This document shows positions 9,170-19,990 of a stretch of DNA of 36,159 nucleotides, one piece after another. Both the position numbers and the translations under genes were made by a program. The DNA is from Terana coerulea. Its lineage: Eukaryota > Basidiomycota > Agaricomycetes > Polyporales > Phanerochaetaceae. Numbering within the stretch: the stretch's first letter is position 1; the number at the start of each line of letters is the position of its first letter. The DNA lies in assembly GCA_024811115.1 (NCBI GenBank), contig JAKOGH010000739.1, positions 1 through 36,159 on the forward strand. Reading direction: 5' to 3'. The notes under the pieces were generated by a model. It was not told where the DNA came from. It saw only the letters and a program-made list of their open reading frames with translations, and searched no databases.

Positions 9170-12100
9170 GCTGGTATGGTGGTAGAACATGCAACTCATC
9201 CTCTGTATTATGAAGGTCCTCGGCAGCAGAAGGGTTAGGTTCTCAGAACAGAAAGTCTTAACAGATAGCACACTTGAGACATTGGAGAGCTTTAACAATG
9301 TCAGCCTTGAGGTAGTTCCGGTGCTTGCTGATGGTAATGCCGCCCTGAGAGAATGCATGTTCACTTGACACTGATGTCACCATGATAGAGAGATAGTCGC
9401 ATGCAAGTGAAGCCTATACCAGGTAACAAGAGACGTTCGGCTGCAGAAAGAAGGTAAGATAATAGAACAACTATAGACGGGCATGACACATATCCCCCAC
9501 CATGTCACCAATGACATTCCGATGGTATGTACTCAACCACATCAAGGTATTGGCAGGATTCAGCATACCATGGCCTGCCGTTAGCACCATTGTCTGCAGT
9601 AGGCCCACTGCTGATGTTATCTTCATTTTCAGTGTTGAAGAGCTCACAGAGGGTTTTCTTGCCCTTAAATATATGTGCATGAGTTGCAGCAGGCTCTGTT
9701 GGCCGTTGAGATGCATTTCCATACATTTCCATGTACCGTTCAATGAACTGTAGCATGTGAGGTCAGCACGTGTTAGATACCTGAGTATCAAATTATGTAC
9801 TCACCACCTGCTTGATGAGTGTTTCTGCCTGCATTTGGAGATCTGCGTCCCAATACTTCTTGAAATGAGCACCTTTACTATCAGGTGCAAGATCTATTGG
9901 TAAAATTAGTACGTTCTGCACCATAGTGTTGAGTTGACGTATACATAGATATGATATATGCATCAGTGTCCCTGGTCTTGTTGTAATACTCTGCAATCTT
10001 ATTAGTACTGGCTTCAAGGGCATCTGCATAGTGAGCATATTGCTTTTTCTTCACTCATGTTGACCAAGCCTTGTAAAGACCTTCCAGAGCCGGAATGGCA
10101 CCCTGCATACAAGGAGCAGTTTCTGATGAGAAAGCTTGTTGGCAGCTGTCAGCATGCTATAGTATAGTACATCAGTATGTAATTTAGTATAAGAGAACAT
10201 GATACAACGTACTGCTAGAAGCTGCGTAAAGCCCTCAGCACGCTTCCATTCGTCATCAGAGAGCGCAAGGTTTGCAAGCTTCTTGCGCTTTGTCTTATCC
10301 TTCTCTTCACGAGTGATCTCCTTCACAAACAGATCCACATACTGAAAGTCAATCAGCAATTGAAGTATAAAGCAACTATGTGTACTCACCTCATGATTCT
10401 CGGTTGCACGTAGAAGCATGACGTATGTCAATAACCAGTGAACCTTCATATCGAAGGAGCTGGCGGGGATCTGCAACCTGCTTGCTGATTTGAACATCAC
10501 AGTACATGTCCTTCCGCTTAGCCGATGAGCATTCCTATTTGGTGGTGACGTTAGAAATAAGATGTCATAAGCCGGCCGACGTGCCACTTACCTTCACGCA
10601 GATTGCACGGATGAGGCCCATCTCATTGCAAATTTCATTGTCTTCACCTGTTGTAGGCGGAACATGCTTGTCAGGGTCCTTTGGATTGAAATGAGGAGCC
10701 TGCATATATGCTGCAATAAATGCTTGCACAGCCAAATTGATAACATGCGCAATACAACTAAAGATGTGCAGTTGAGTTACAAGCATCAGATATAAACAAA
10801 GTATATAGAAAAGCGTACTTGATCTTATGCTTCTTTGCATCCCAATTACAGCCTGTCTTCTCCTTGATCAGCTTAGCAAGCTCTTGGAGCATCGTACTAT
10901 TGTTGCTGGCATTGTTACAGGTAATGTATCCAATCTGCATGTGTTCAGCACTATGCATGCAGGCTTCTATGGAGACGCATAGACTTACCCAATGAGCAAT
11001 TCAGAGACAATCAGCAACCTGAAATAGTGTTTAACTGAGGTGCCTGCCATTATGTGAGTTGTTGACACGGATGAAGCCCCCAAGGGCATTCTGAAGCTTC
11101 CATTGGCTAGCAGAAACCTCCTCAATAAAGTGGAGTGTCATGATGGATTATGCACCAACACTCTCAGCTTGCCAGGCATCAGTTGTTAGGTTGATATCTT
11201 CCATGACCTTTGGACTCTACAAACATCCGAAAAGTAAGTTTCCTGACCTGCCTGCAGAAATGAATAACAGCATACTGCAAGCTTTGCCTTTAGATTGCGC
11301 ATGTACTCATGGAATATGTTTATGATTTCCTTACACGTGACTTTCCGTGATGGGATCTCAATGCCATCTCATGCTCTTGATGCAATATTGATCATGTTCT
11401 TGAACAATGAATGCTCCATAGCATGAAATGGCTGCACTCAAAGTTAGAGTATGCTTATGAATAAATACGTGGAGACCTACTTGGCTGGTAGCAATAAGCC
11501 ACTCAATAGCAGCTCGACGGAAAACACCGTGGCTGTACTGTATCACCCACTCTTTCTTTGGCATTTTTTGGAGATGCTTGTCAAGCTGCTTCTGGGCTGT
11601 TGTCTCCTTAGCCATTACAGCCTTGCGCTTTTCCACATCTTTTGGGAGCTTTGATGGGAAATTGGCATTTTCAGGCTTTGTGAGCCATAGTCGATAGGGT
11701 CCCTTGCACTATGTAATTAGCCTTGGATCATGCTTCATTAATCTGTACAACCTTACCTTATGCTATCGTTCAATATGTCTTCTGCAGGTTGAGGCATCGT
11801 TGACTAGCTGTTCCCTAAGCACTAATTAATGAAGCCTCCGATAGTGTGAACCAGTGCTACTTACTTGCATTTTTTGCACCTCACATATGCGCACGTCTTG
11901 CCACTTCTAGCATTTGGTGCCATGAATGTTTCAGAGAAGAACACCTTGACGTTCTTGGTCGGGTCACAATTGTCTTTGGCTGAGGACTTGATGCTCTGGA
12001 CTTGAACATCTGCAAGGAAACCGTCTTCGCCAATTACGTTGGCGCACTAGGGAGTGGTCTTGCATCGCCTTTCTTTTGCATACAACGTGAGCTACTTCAA

Positions 12101-12260
12101 GTTTAGGCACAGAAATTGTAGCATACTGGCTTGCTTGTGCTTCGAAGCGCTCTGTGCTGCATCAGTCGCAGCAGATTCGTCCATGTCAAAATAAGGGGTT
12201 GTGTGAGGAGAACATTGTCAGTGTGAGAGGGCAAACGCAAGCATTCACGATGGATTCCGG
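9170..12260 (-). pseudogene. hAT transposase with BED zinc finger, decayed
   Basis: Cut-and-paste transposase of the hAT family, split by short introns. Reading from the N-terminal side on the minus strand: a BED-type finger with RCKKC (CxxC codons at 11867-11878) and, after a ~50-nt intron, CRRHIER; then VIQYSHGVFRRAAIEWLIAT (about 11500-11560); TTDAWQAESVGA (about 11150-11190); IGYITCNNASNNSTMLQEL (about 10870-10930); IAHVINLAVQAF (about 10720-10755); WLLTYVMLLRAT (about 10400-10435, matching RWSSTYxML); PFRLWKVFTRLG and a KYAxxADAL-like stretch; and the C-terminal dimerisation block YLSIMVTSVSSEHAFSQGG with ITISKHRNYLKADIVKALQ (about 9280-9400). In-frame stops occur at least at 11369-11371 and 11148-11150, and probably 11763-11765, so this copy is probably inactive. 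Some introns keep GT-AG ends. Exact exon limits are uncertain. Confidence 0.9.
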
Positions 12261-13023
12261 TAAGCTATATACTCTACGGTATGACTTCAGACCTAACTAC
12301 AATTGCCAGGTAGGAAAGCAGGCATGTAATTAGCAGAACAAACATATGTAAATAGAAAGCGCCTGAGCGTCGGGCGCAGCGAGCATGAGCTCAAACATTA
12401 ATCTATATTTCTGACAGTCCACAGTGTTTTCCTCCCTTCGGAAAGCACGATTGGTCTTTCTCTAGAATAAACAAAGGTTAGTACTACACACAGGTGGTGA
12501 AGCCAGTCCTCACTAGGTTGCGAGACCACTACTTCAGACTCATTGCCGGCTGTTCAGCATGACAATAGACACATTTTGTGCAGGCACGGCAGCATTTGCA
12601 GGTGCAAACTCAGCAACACTGGGCTGTACATTGGTAGCCAATTGTGGAGGTTCGGCAGAGGGAGTGTCTTGATTCACAGCCTGCTTCTTGCGCACCTTGG
12701 GTTCTTTTTCACCAGTCTTGCCTGCTTCTTGTCATTATTGCTCCAAAGCCTCATCTCCTACGTTCAGATAGCTCTGGTAAGGATCTCGCCAATGTTGGCG
12801 GGATCTTTGAGCTTCATGGCAGGGTAGCGAATGCCGTCAACCACACAGTGCTGGTGCTGGGCTCTTGGCGGCTATTATGGTAGGTCATGGTGGCTGCCTT
12901 CTGAAGGCAATTCGGGGCCACAGCGTCACCATGCTGTCACACCACATGTTTCAATGCACTGTGGCTAAAACCTATACAGTTCAAGGTGCGTAAACTAATC
13001 TATATACTGCCAACTAATAAGCC
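12261..13023. other. hAT 5' non-coding region
   Basis: This lies upstream of the minus-strand transposase and inside the hAT end. It probably contains the transposase promoter and first exon or leader. Open + stretches at 12543-12883 show no family features and I treat them as chance or antisense frames. Confidence 0.4.
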
Positions 13024-13387
13024 AGAGCTCGAGGATAGGGCTTGGCTTGGCCTGAGCTCAGACCAAGCCTTGAGCCCTGTCAAGCCCTTACAAAGGCCTG
13101 GCCTAGCTTGGTCGGTGAGGGCTTAGCTTGGGGGCTTGAGGGTTTGAAGCCCAAGCCGGCACATCACTACATGAAATAGACAGAGGCCTTCAGAATACAT
13201 TCACAGGATTTATTGTGGTAATATATTCCACCTAACTCAGCAAGAGATATTGAGGACACACAGCTAACATAAGTAAGATAAAGAACGTGGATATATTTAT
13301 TATAAATCACATACCGCATATTTCTAAGATAAATCCAGCAGGACCCCAGACACTTAGAAATATAAATGTCTGCTGAATGTAGTAGTT

Positions 13388-13842
13388 AGACATAGACTCA
13401 TTTAATATGAGACTTTTGATTACTGACAACAAACTTACTAGTACGCACATTGGTATATTCAGATACAACTGCAAATCTAATAAGGACTATCTTGAACTTT
13501 TGCATACATCGCACAATGGTGGCATACTTGTAGAACTTTGCTGCTCAAATCGAGCATGACGAAGCACAGGTTTGCATTGTACAAAACACAACACTGTGGT
13601 AAGCACTTACACGTTGACACCCCATGAGGACTTTGACTGACGATGCAACACTAGCCAACATCAAAACAACACAATCTGGCTGAGGTCGTTAACTTGGGCA
13701 ATGAAGTTCTATGAATATGCCGCCATTGTGCAAAGTATACAAAAGTTGATAGCTCTCACTAAATTTGCAATTGTATGTGAATCTACCAATGCGCATTGTG
13801 TGTTTAGTGTTTATAGTCAAAAGGCTAATGTTGAATGCAACT
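13388..13842. other. Central unpaired spacer of the foldback element
   Basis: About 455 bp of AT-rich sequence between the two inverted arms. No open frame longer than 60 codons and no transposase motif on either strand. This fits a non-autonomous element. Confidence 0.7.
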
Positions 13843-14368
13843 AACTACTATTTTTTGCAGACATCCTTGTTTTTAAGTGTCTGAGGTCCTGCTGGATTTA
13901 TCCTGAAGATATGCAATATGTGATTTATGATGAATATATCTGCATTCTTTATCTTACTTACATTAACTATATGTTCTCAATATCTCTCACTGTGTTAGGT
14001 GGAATATATTGCCACAATAAATCCCGCAGACGTATTCTGAAAACCTCCGCCTAGTTCATACTGGATATATGTGCGACTTGTTTTTATTTATCTAGTTGAT
14101 TTATCTTGTTGCCCACAAGTAATGTGCCCATTATAAATCCACAGAAAGGTTACAAGAGATATGAGAGATTTATTCTCAGAGTAAAGCTCTGTGAGTTATC
14201 GGAGAAGGATATAGAGTTAGTCAGGTAGATTTACTTGTTCATTTAAGGGATATATCTCCCAAAAGGAATATCTAATTAATGCGCATGATTTATGCTGGCT
14301 ATTTTGTTTCAAACCACTACGTGTTTACATCATAAATCCCTCGGATTTATCTCTTGGATTCCGTAGTG

Positions 14369-14770
14369 TACTCACAATGTACCGCATATAAAGTATACTT
14401 ACAGCATAAATATTTGCTGTGGCTAGCCTCTGTAGCTTGAATTAGTTACATAGCAGTGATGAAGAACCACTGACTATCACTACTCACAATGTACCGCATT
14501 ACAATACAACAAAGGTCACCGACTGATCTGAGTTGCCGCTGCTCAAAATACACCACATTACAGTATAATAAAAGATCATCAACTGGCTGCCATTAGTACC
14601 ACTCGAAATGTACCGCATTACGGTTTAGTAAGTGTCCCTGGCTAACCACTGTGGTACTGCTATTCAAAATGTTCTATATTACAGTACGGCAAAGGCTGCC
14701 GACTGACCACTATAAGACTCAAAATTTACCCCTGTCATGGTACAGTAATGCAACCTCAGCAACTCAGCAT
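14369..14770 (+). repeat. Minisatellite, diverged ~60-bp tandem units
   Basis: Anchor words of the type ctcaaaatgtaccgcatta occur at 14371, 14483, 14542, 14602, 14663 and 14718. Spacings are 112 (two units), 59, 60, 61 and 55 bp. Each unit also holds a gactgaccac-like block and an acagtacaacaaag-like block. The array continues on the far side of the foldback element (8440-8584), so the element transposed into it. Confidence 0.8.
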
Positions 14771-16701
14771 TTACTGCACAACAGTACATCTTTATGATGA
14801 CATTGCTTACCTGATACTTAGTTAACATGTACATTTTTCTGATCCAGTCCTGAATGACCAAGGCTCCCGTACCAAAGAGGTTAACAAAAGCAGAAACAAT
14901 ATATATTGGCATTTACGTATGGACACATTCATGCAAATGTTCACTGGCATCAGTCTTTTGTCTTCTCCCGCTCATCATACCTCTCGTAGAATTTTCCCAT
15001 ATATATCAGTGAGCAGCACATTGGCTCAGTTGGCTGGCATCGACAATGAGCAACACACATCAACGGTGGTCCACGGCACTGGCACAAAGGACACATCGTA
15101 ACATTGTTGTTTGTCACAGTGCTACTGCATAGGCAACGTGCAGGGTTTGTTGATAGCTCGGGTGCATGCACAAATAGACCCTTGTAACCATGACGCTGCT
15201 TCGCGGCATTGGCAGGCTGCCTCTAGCTTGTTTCCCATTCAGCTCAATAAGTCAGCTCAGGACGTTCGCAGCCCAAATACCACACTGTCATGCTCGCAGC
15301 TCAGAGGGGCACCCCGAAGCCAGCTTGGTAAACATGAGATCGCCCCGCTAGATATTGACTAGGCCACGATCCTGACCTTGAGTGTCGATGGAGGATATAA
15401 CCAACACTTTGTCTCCAAGTAAGCTCGGCTGCAGCCTGACGATGGTGTTGATTGCGAGAACACCGATGGAAAGCGGTGGGCTGCATTTGCAGTGGTAATA
15501 TCGGGTTCAGACTTTGGTCGGTTTTGGTGGAGACATCATGAGCTGTGCAAGGACCATGACTGACATAGGAGACTGGTGCTCAGCGAAGCAATGGGCGAGT
15601 GAGTGGTTGATGGAATGCATATTTGGGTGTTGAGAGAAGGCCACCCGTTGTTACGCACAAGGCAGAGCGAGGGATCTGGTGATAAGATCAGAGGCTGCCA
15701 AATCAAAAACATAGGCAAAACACACCTCAAAAGACCCAGTGCCCGAGTGAATTTCCAGTCGCAATCCATTGTCTTGAAGAAGCCGCAAGATTGACATCGG
15801 TTGCGACGGCTTTGCTCCCTCAGTGCGAGCAGCAGTATGAGTGAAGGCAAGCCAGCGGGCACCACCAGTTAGCAGATGAGGTATTAAGCAGCTACTGACG
15901 GTGGGACGTTGGGCACCAGTAACAGATCGCAGGCACTGTGATGTTGGCCGCAAGAGACTGAAGGTGTTGAGCGAGTGTCCACTAAATGTGGCAGACGCGA
16001 ATGATTGGGAGAGAGGGAAACGGGTGCCTGACAGATTCTCAAAGTCAGCGCACACCCGCGCACCGAGAGGTGTCCAGGAGTGACGCTTGCGCTGCAGTGA
16101 AGTCGGTTGTGGAGTGTTTTTGGACACTCAGGCCCACTCGTCCTCTTCGGCTCTATTCCGTGGGTAAGACCTTGCCCTCGGAGTAGGCTTGCGGCAACGG
16201 AGATTAGAGTTGAGCATTATTGGGCAAGTGGCATCCAAGCATATGGAGGATGGCAGCTCCTGAGCTTCTTACGCATTTGGTGTATTTCCATCCTTATTAG
16301 CGGTTGGTACGCACGGACTCTTGAGTGAGCCGGTGCTCATCCTACTTGGCGCTGCCAAGTTGCGAGGGTGGTAGAACTGTGAGTCTGTTCAAAATCTGCT
16401 CCTCAGCGCCCAAGCAATCAGTTTTGGTGGTGTTGTTCCCTGAGAGCAGAGAATGAGATGGGATGGATGAGAATGGACGACCACGAGATTAGAGGGAAGG
16501 TCCTACTTGTATGTCAATCCAAATCAGCCAGAATTACTACTAATGGGTCTTGCTGACCTTTGGGCGATACATATTCTAGCAGCCCACCTCAAGTTGCCGA
16601 TAGAATGAGCTCAATCTCTCAGACGGCCACCTGTCTTCAACAATGGTGAATATCTCAATCCAAGCGCGTTGTATTGCGCATACTGATGTACAGTTAACTG
16701 T
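14771..16701. other. Region without a recognised gene
   Basis: Open stretches on the minus strand overlap in two frames (15536-15865, 109 codons; 15651-16127, 158 codons), and short ones occur on +. None carries a domain I recognise. The minus-strand 158-codon frame is Ser/Thr/Leu-rich without motifs. If a spliced gene is here it is probably on the minus strand between about 15.3 and 16.1 kb. No repeat structure stands out. Confidence 0.4.
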
Positions 16702-17642
16702 TGATACGCTGCACCACGCCTCAGGTGCGATCACCTAACCCTAACCCAACAGACAGCAGGCTCGGGCCAAAGCACCGAGTTTGGGGAGCAGTTTTATGTG
16801 TGAGTGGGGACGTCACTTCAACTCTAGCGGCCGAAGTGCCAGCAGAAGTCGGGGACCGAAGACCTCGGAGAGGTAACGGTCGGGCGAGGTCTGTGATAGA
16901 GAGAGCACCAAAGCTGAGAGACTTCGGGGACGACGTACGAGGGACCGGGGCAAGACTCCGGTTGAGTCAGACCGCACAGCCAACGAGCGAGACGAGTACT
17001 AGACGAGCGGGATACCTAAGAAGCACCGATGTACTTGTAGTCTTAACGCGTAGCGGGGCGTGAAGAGGGAGAAAGGTAACTTGTATTTGCAGAAAGTATG
17101 TACAGAGTATTTATACGGGCTCGGTACCTAACAGCCAGAGCTAATGGGCCGCGTCCGAGAGAGAATAAAGGAGTGGTTTGGATACAAAAGTGGTACGGAT
17201 AAGGAAAGACCGAGTCGGGATACACTAACCAAGGATATGCCGTGCGCCACACAGGCACCGAGCACCTATGAAACACGGTGCGGGACCAGTCAGACCGTCC
17301 GTGCGCCTGACGGGAAAGACTTATGGGGTGGCGCACAACGCAGTGTCGCTGTCTTGGTCGTAGTTAGGTACGTGCCTAAGTCCAGGGCAGGAGCTCGCCG
17401 GAGCTGACGTGGCCCGCATCTTTCGGACTGGTGACCGCACTGCCTGTTGCGAGGGACTGCACAGGCTCTGGACTGACGTGACGGAGGGGCGCCGTTACAA
17501 GATATCTCGGGAGAGTAGTTCGGGAAGTCAATGGCTCGGGGCTTTGGGGGTGGTGTCCAGGGTCCTAGAGCGATCGTAGAGCGTGGTGACGAAAAAGGCA
17601 ATTTCTGGGGTTTCCGCGCTCAGGCGCTTACCAGCGATATCA
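16702..17642 (-). repeat. 3' LTR of the gypsy element (left copy)
   Basis: It starts TGATACGCTG and ends CAGCGATATCA. The right copy ends CAGCGTATCA, the exact reverse complement of the start, so the left end carries a one-base insertion. Its length is 941 bp versus 956 bp on the right. It contains a TATA-like box, sense to the element, at 17107-17116 and a telomere-like CCTAACCCTAACCC at 16734-16747. Confidence 0.97.
17107..17116 (-). promoter_or_regulatory. TATA box in the left LTR
   Basis: On the minus strand this reads GTATAAATAC, a good TATA box oriented toward gag-pol. The identical decamer is at 27409-27418 in the other LTR, about 420 bp from the LTR inner edge. Confidence 0.6.
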
Positions 17643-17658
17643 TCCTCCTCCCAACTGA
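17643..17658 (-). other. Polypurine tract next to the 3' LTR
   Basis: On the minus strand the sequence directly before the 3' LTR reads TCAGTTGGGAGGAGGA. A purine-rich run abutting the LTR is the normal plus-strand primer site. The same word occurs again at 20213-20229 and, in part, at 22060-22073. Confidence 0.8.
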
Positions 17659-17797
17659 AATGTGGACCGTCCTCGGTCCTCGGCGGTGGTGATTGCGCGA
17701 CCGACACTTGCACTAGTGCGACCATGTGCTGATGGATTTAATTTCCCGGGACCGAAAGAACGGGTGTCGATGCTGGGATCAAAACACATGTTTTGCC

Positions 17798-17805
17798 CTA
17801 TAAGA
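17798..17805 (+). promoter_or_regulatory. TATA-like box of the antisense gene
   Basis: CTATAAGA lies 88 bp before the ATG at 17886 on the + strand, at a plausible distance for a core promoter of the antisense gene. It is internal to the retroelement and points opposite to gag-pol. Confidence 0.5.
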
Positions 17806-17885
17806 GTGGACCGAGAGGGAGCTTTGACTGCTTCAGCCCATCGCTCTACCAAGCACCGGACTACCACCTCTCGCCCTCCAACCCA

Positions 17886-19990
17886 ATGTCTTCCTTCTCC
17901 CAAGGACCAGCTCACTCTCGCCGTCAAGGACTTGCGCGACATCGACGCTATTCGCCCCTGGTCAACGGGGCAGCGCCCTTTGCTCAAGGCCTACGTCAGC
18001 GTCCGGCCGCGGAACCTCTGGTGAGTACGTTTGTCCTCGGTACCGCCGGTACTGACCCCTGTCCCAGGCTACCTACTTCGCTCTTGACCCGAAGCTCGGG
18101 GACCCCTTCGTTTTCACGGTGGTGGAGTTCCTGTCCGAAGCGTTCTACCCCGGTTCCCCGCTCCTCGGTTCCGGCTGGGCTACGACCTTCTGGTCGCGCT
18201 TCAAACTGCTTCGCCTCGCGCCTACTGGCGCCTGGCTGGGTCTTCGCAACAGTAGTGCCGGTAAGGCGAAGTTGCTCGACGACCTCGGTGCTTTTGGGTT
18301 TAGCACCGAGGAGATTGACGACATCACCGATTTCGACATCAACGACTTGTCTCAGACCCAGGGGACCGTTGCATCGGCACCGAGGGCGGTCGAGGTCTCC
18401 GAAAGGACCGACGAAAAAGGCGTCCCCGAAGGTACGCGACTCGGGCTCTTCAGCAGTGGCGGGGCTATGAAACCCGTCGAGCCTACCAAGGTCTCTGCAG
18501 CACCGAAGCGTTGGCGGGGCCTCGGGAGTCTCTGCTCCTGAGGCTGAGTCTTCAAAGTCGGGGGCCGATCGAAGGGGAAAGCGGGCGACCGACTCGGGGC
18601 CGGTTCTCGACGCGGGCGGAAGCGGAGGCCATCGAGAAGACCAGACGTAAGACCGAGCAGAACCGCGAGCACGCCGCACAGGCGAAGATTTTTGATCGGC
18701 AGGACCTTATGTTCCTGGGGCCCCATATGGTACGTGGCTATTGCTCGGGGCGTTCGGTGCTTATGCCTCTTTACAGTGTACCAACTGCTGCGACGCGGCG
18801 AGTCGTACTGTCGGGTCGGTCCGAAGTACCTAAAGTGTCGCCGGTGTGTCATGAGGAAGATGGGCTGCACCTGGCCTGAAGGTGCTGACGATACCGCTGA
18901 AGACCGAAGGCGAAGCTTCGCGGCTGCAAGCCTTTACAAGCACCCCGCCCCGGTAGATTCGTCTGACACCTACGCACCCCGTCCCTCTCGCCTAGCAAGA
19001 GCGGAGCTGCGTGGTGCCCGCGATTCGGTGCCTGCGCCTACGAAGGGTCAAGCAAGAAGGCCCCAAGACCTCGTCCGTCGTCGAGTCCACCGACGAGCGT
19101 GCTAAACGTAAGTCACCCTTCTCCTTTCGGGTGCTGCTCCCTTCACGCTTTCGGTGTTAGGTTCTCATACGGTCAGTCCGCCCCAAGGTGCAAAAGCGGC
19201 CGCGTACTGAGAAGGCAGATCCAGCCCCGCTGCAAGTCGGTGCGGGGCATCTGTCGGTGCAGTCCGCTCGGTCGTACCTCCCGTACCTGTCGCTGGACCC
19301 TCGGGCTCGTACGCTATGGACCTTGACGCGACTCCTAAGCCTGCGCGCCAGTCGTCGACTTCGGGGCCCGCTGCCTCAGAGTCTGAGCCAATTGGGGTAA
19401 TACGTCGCCCGGCCGGGGACAGCTGGCGAAGTCTGCCGGGGTCGGTCGGTCCAATCTTGGCGCGGTGCGCGTACCGATCACCGGTAATGTCAGCTGGACG
19501 ACGTGCTCGGTACCATCGACGCGGATCGTATGGCTGGGGCGGTGTCCTTGTTCGAGGAATCCGCCCGTAGTTGGGTCGCTAGAGCAGCAGCTCGGGGCCC
19601 TCTTGGCGGAGCATTCTAGTGTCCAGGCTCGCATCGCGGTCCTTCAATCGACGTCCTCGTTGCTCGAGATGATGATCGATCACGTTCGGGGTCGTCAGCG
19701 CGGTGAGTTGCTCAGTCTGCCTTTGGTGTCTTCGGTGCTGACTCCACGTAGCCGCTTCGCTCTGTGCTCGCGAGCACCGCTGGCCTGGTTCTACTGCCGA
19801 TGACTCCGACTATGCGGACGAGGGCTCTGCTCAGTTCACCGGCGATGAGTCTGGTGACGACGAGTCCGGTGACGGCGAGGATGAGCCCGAAGGGCAGCAA
19901 GGGGTTCGGGTGATGATGCGGACAATTCGGGGGGTGGATGGCGCGAGCAATGTCGGGGACGATGCCGGTGACGTCGAGATGGATGGGTGA
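17886..19990 (+). pseudogene. Antisense spliced gene of the gypsy element
   Basis: This gene lies opposite to pol between the pol end and the 3' LTR. From the ATG at 17886 (MSSFS) the strand carries LTLAVKDLRDIDAIRPWSTG (about 17910-17965), then a 47-nt intron at 18021-18067 with a CTGAC branch-like word. The next exon gives ATYFALDPKLGDPFVFTVVE and LGLRNSSAGKAKLLDDLGAF. A basic helix follows (RAEAEAIEKTRRKTEQNREH, about 18615-18675), then a Cys cluster CRRCVMRKMGCTW (about 18836-18875), a 53-nt intron at 19108-19160, a coiled coil (EQQLGALLAEHSSVQARIAV, about 19576-19640) and an acidic tail ending VEMDG at the TGA 19990. At least four 1-nt frameshifts interrupt it. The layout (Cys cluster, coiled coil, acidic tail) suggests a DNA- or RNA-binding protein, but I do not recognise a named family. 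Codon-like structure and consistent introns show it was a real gene once. Confidence 0.75.

Larger units (their letters stand above)
8903..13169 (-). mobile_element. hAT DNA transposon, full length (4267 bp)
   Basis: The termini are perfect 11-bp inverted repeats, TAGTGATGTGC at 8903 and GCACATCACTA ending 13169, flanked by the 8-bp duplication catgaaat. Inside both ends (about 8910-9025 and 13030-13160) short GGGCTT/AAGCCC and GGCTTGG words are repeated many times in both orientations, as expected for subterminal transposase-binding sites. A hAT transposase gene fills most of the interior on the minus strand. The element sits in the left arm of the CACTA-like foldback element. Removing it with one duplication copy restores alignment to the right arm, so it inserted later. 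Confidence 0.95.
8585..14368. mobile_element. CACTA-like foldback element with ~527-bp inverted arms
   Basis: Left arm 8585-8902 plus 13178-13387 (528 bp, interrupted by the hAT element) is the inverted counterpart of right arm 13843-14368 (526 bp). Similarity runs over the whole length; shared blocks (left-arm sense) include aactcacagagcttta, ttgtggcaatatattccacc and gataaatccagcaggacc, with small differences. The unpaired middle is about 455 bp (13388-13842) with no coding potential. The termini are CACTGCGGAA and, read inward from the right, CACTACGGAA. The flanks are TAC on both sides (8582-8584 and 14369-14371). CACTR ends plus a 3-bp duplication are typical of the CACTA/EnSpm superfamily. 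The element has no transposase and would depend on one supplied in trans. Without the hAT insert it is about 1.5 kb. Confidence 0.85.

Noticed and set aside
9502..9753. Open + frame within the hAT element
   Set aside because: It overlaps the C-terminal part of the transposase on the minus strand and shows no features of its own.
14371..14770. CRISPR-like array
   Set aside because: Units are diverged throughout with no conserved repeat and variable spacer division; this is a eukaryotic minisatellite.
15651..16127. 158-codon minus-strand frame as a gene
   Set aside because: No domain, overlaps a second open frame, and no convincing splice pattern or start context; left as unassigned.
17996..18679. 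227-codon open frame on the minus strand inside the antisense module
   Set aside because: It is the shadow of the antisense gene on +, which has motif-like content, introns and an acidic tail; the minus frame is low complexity with no domain.
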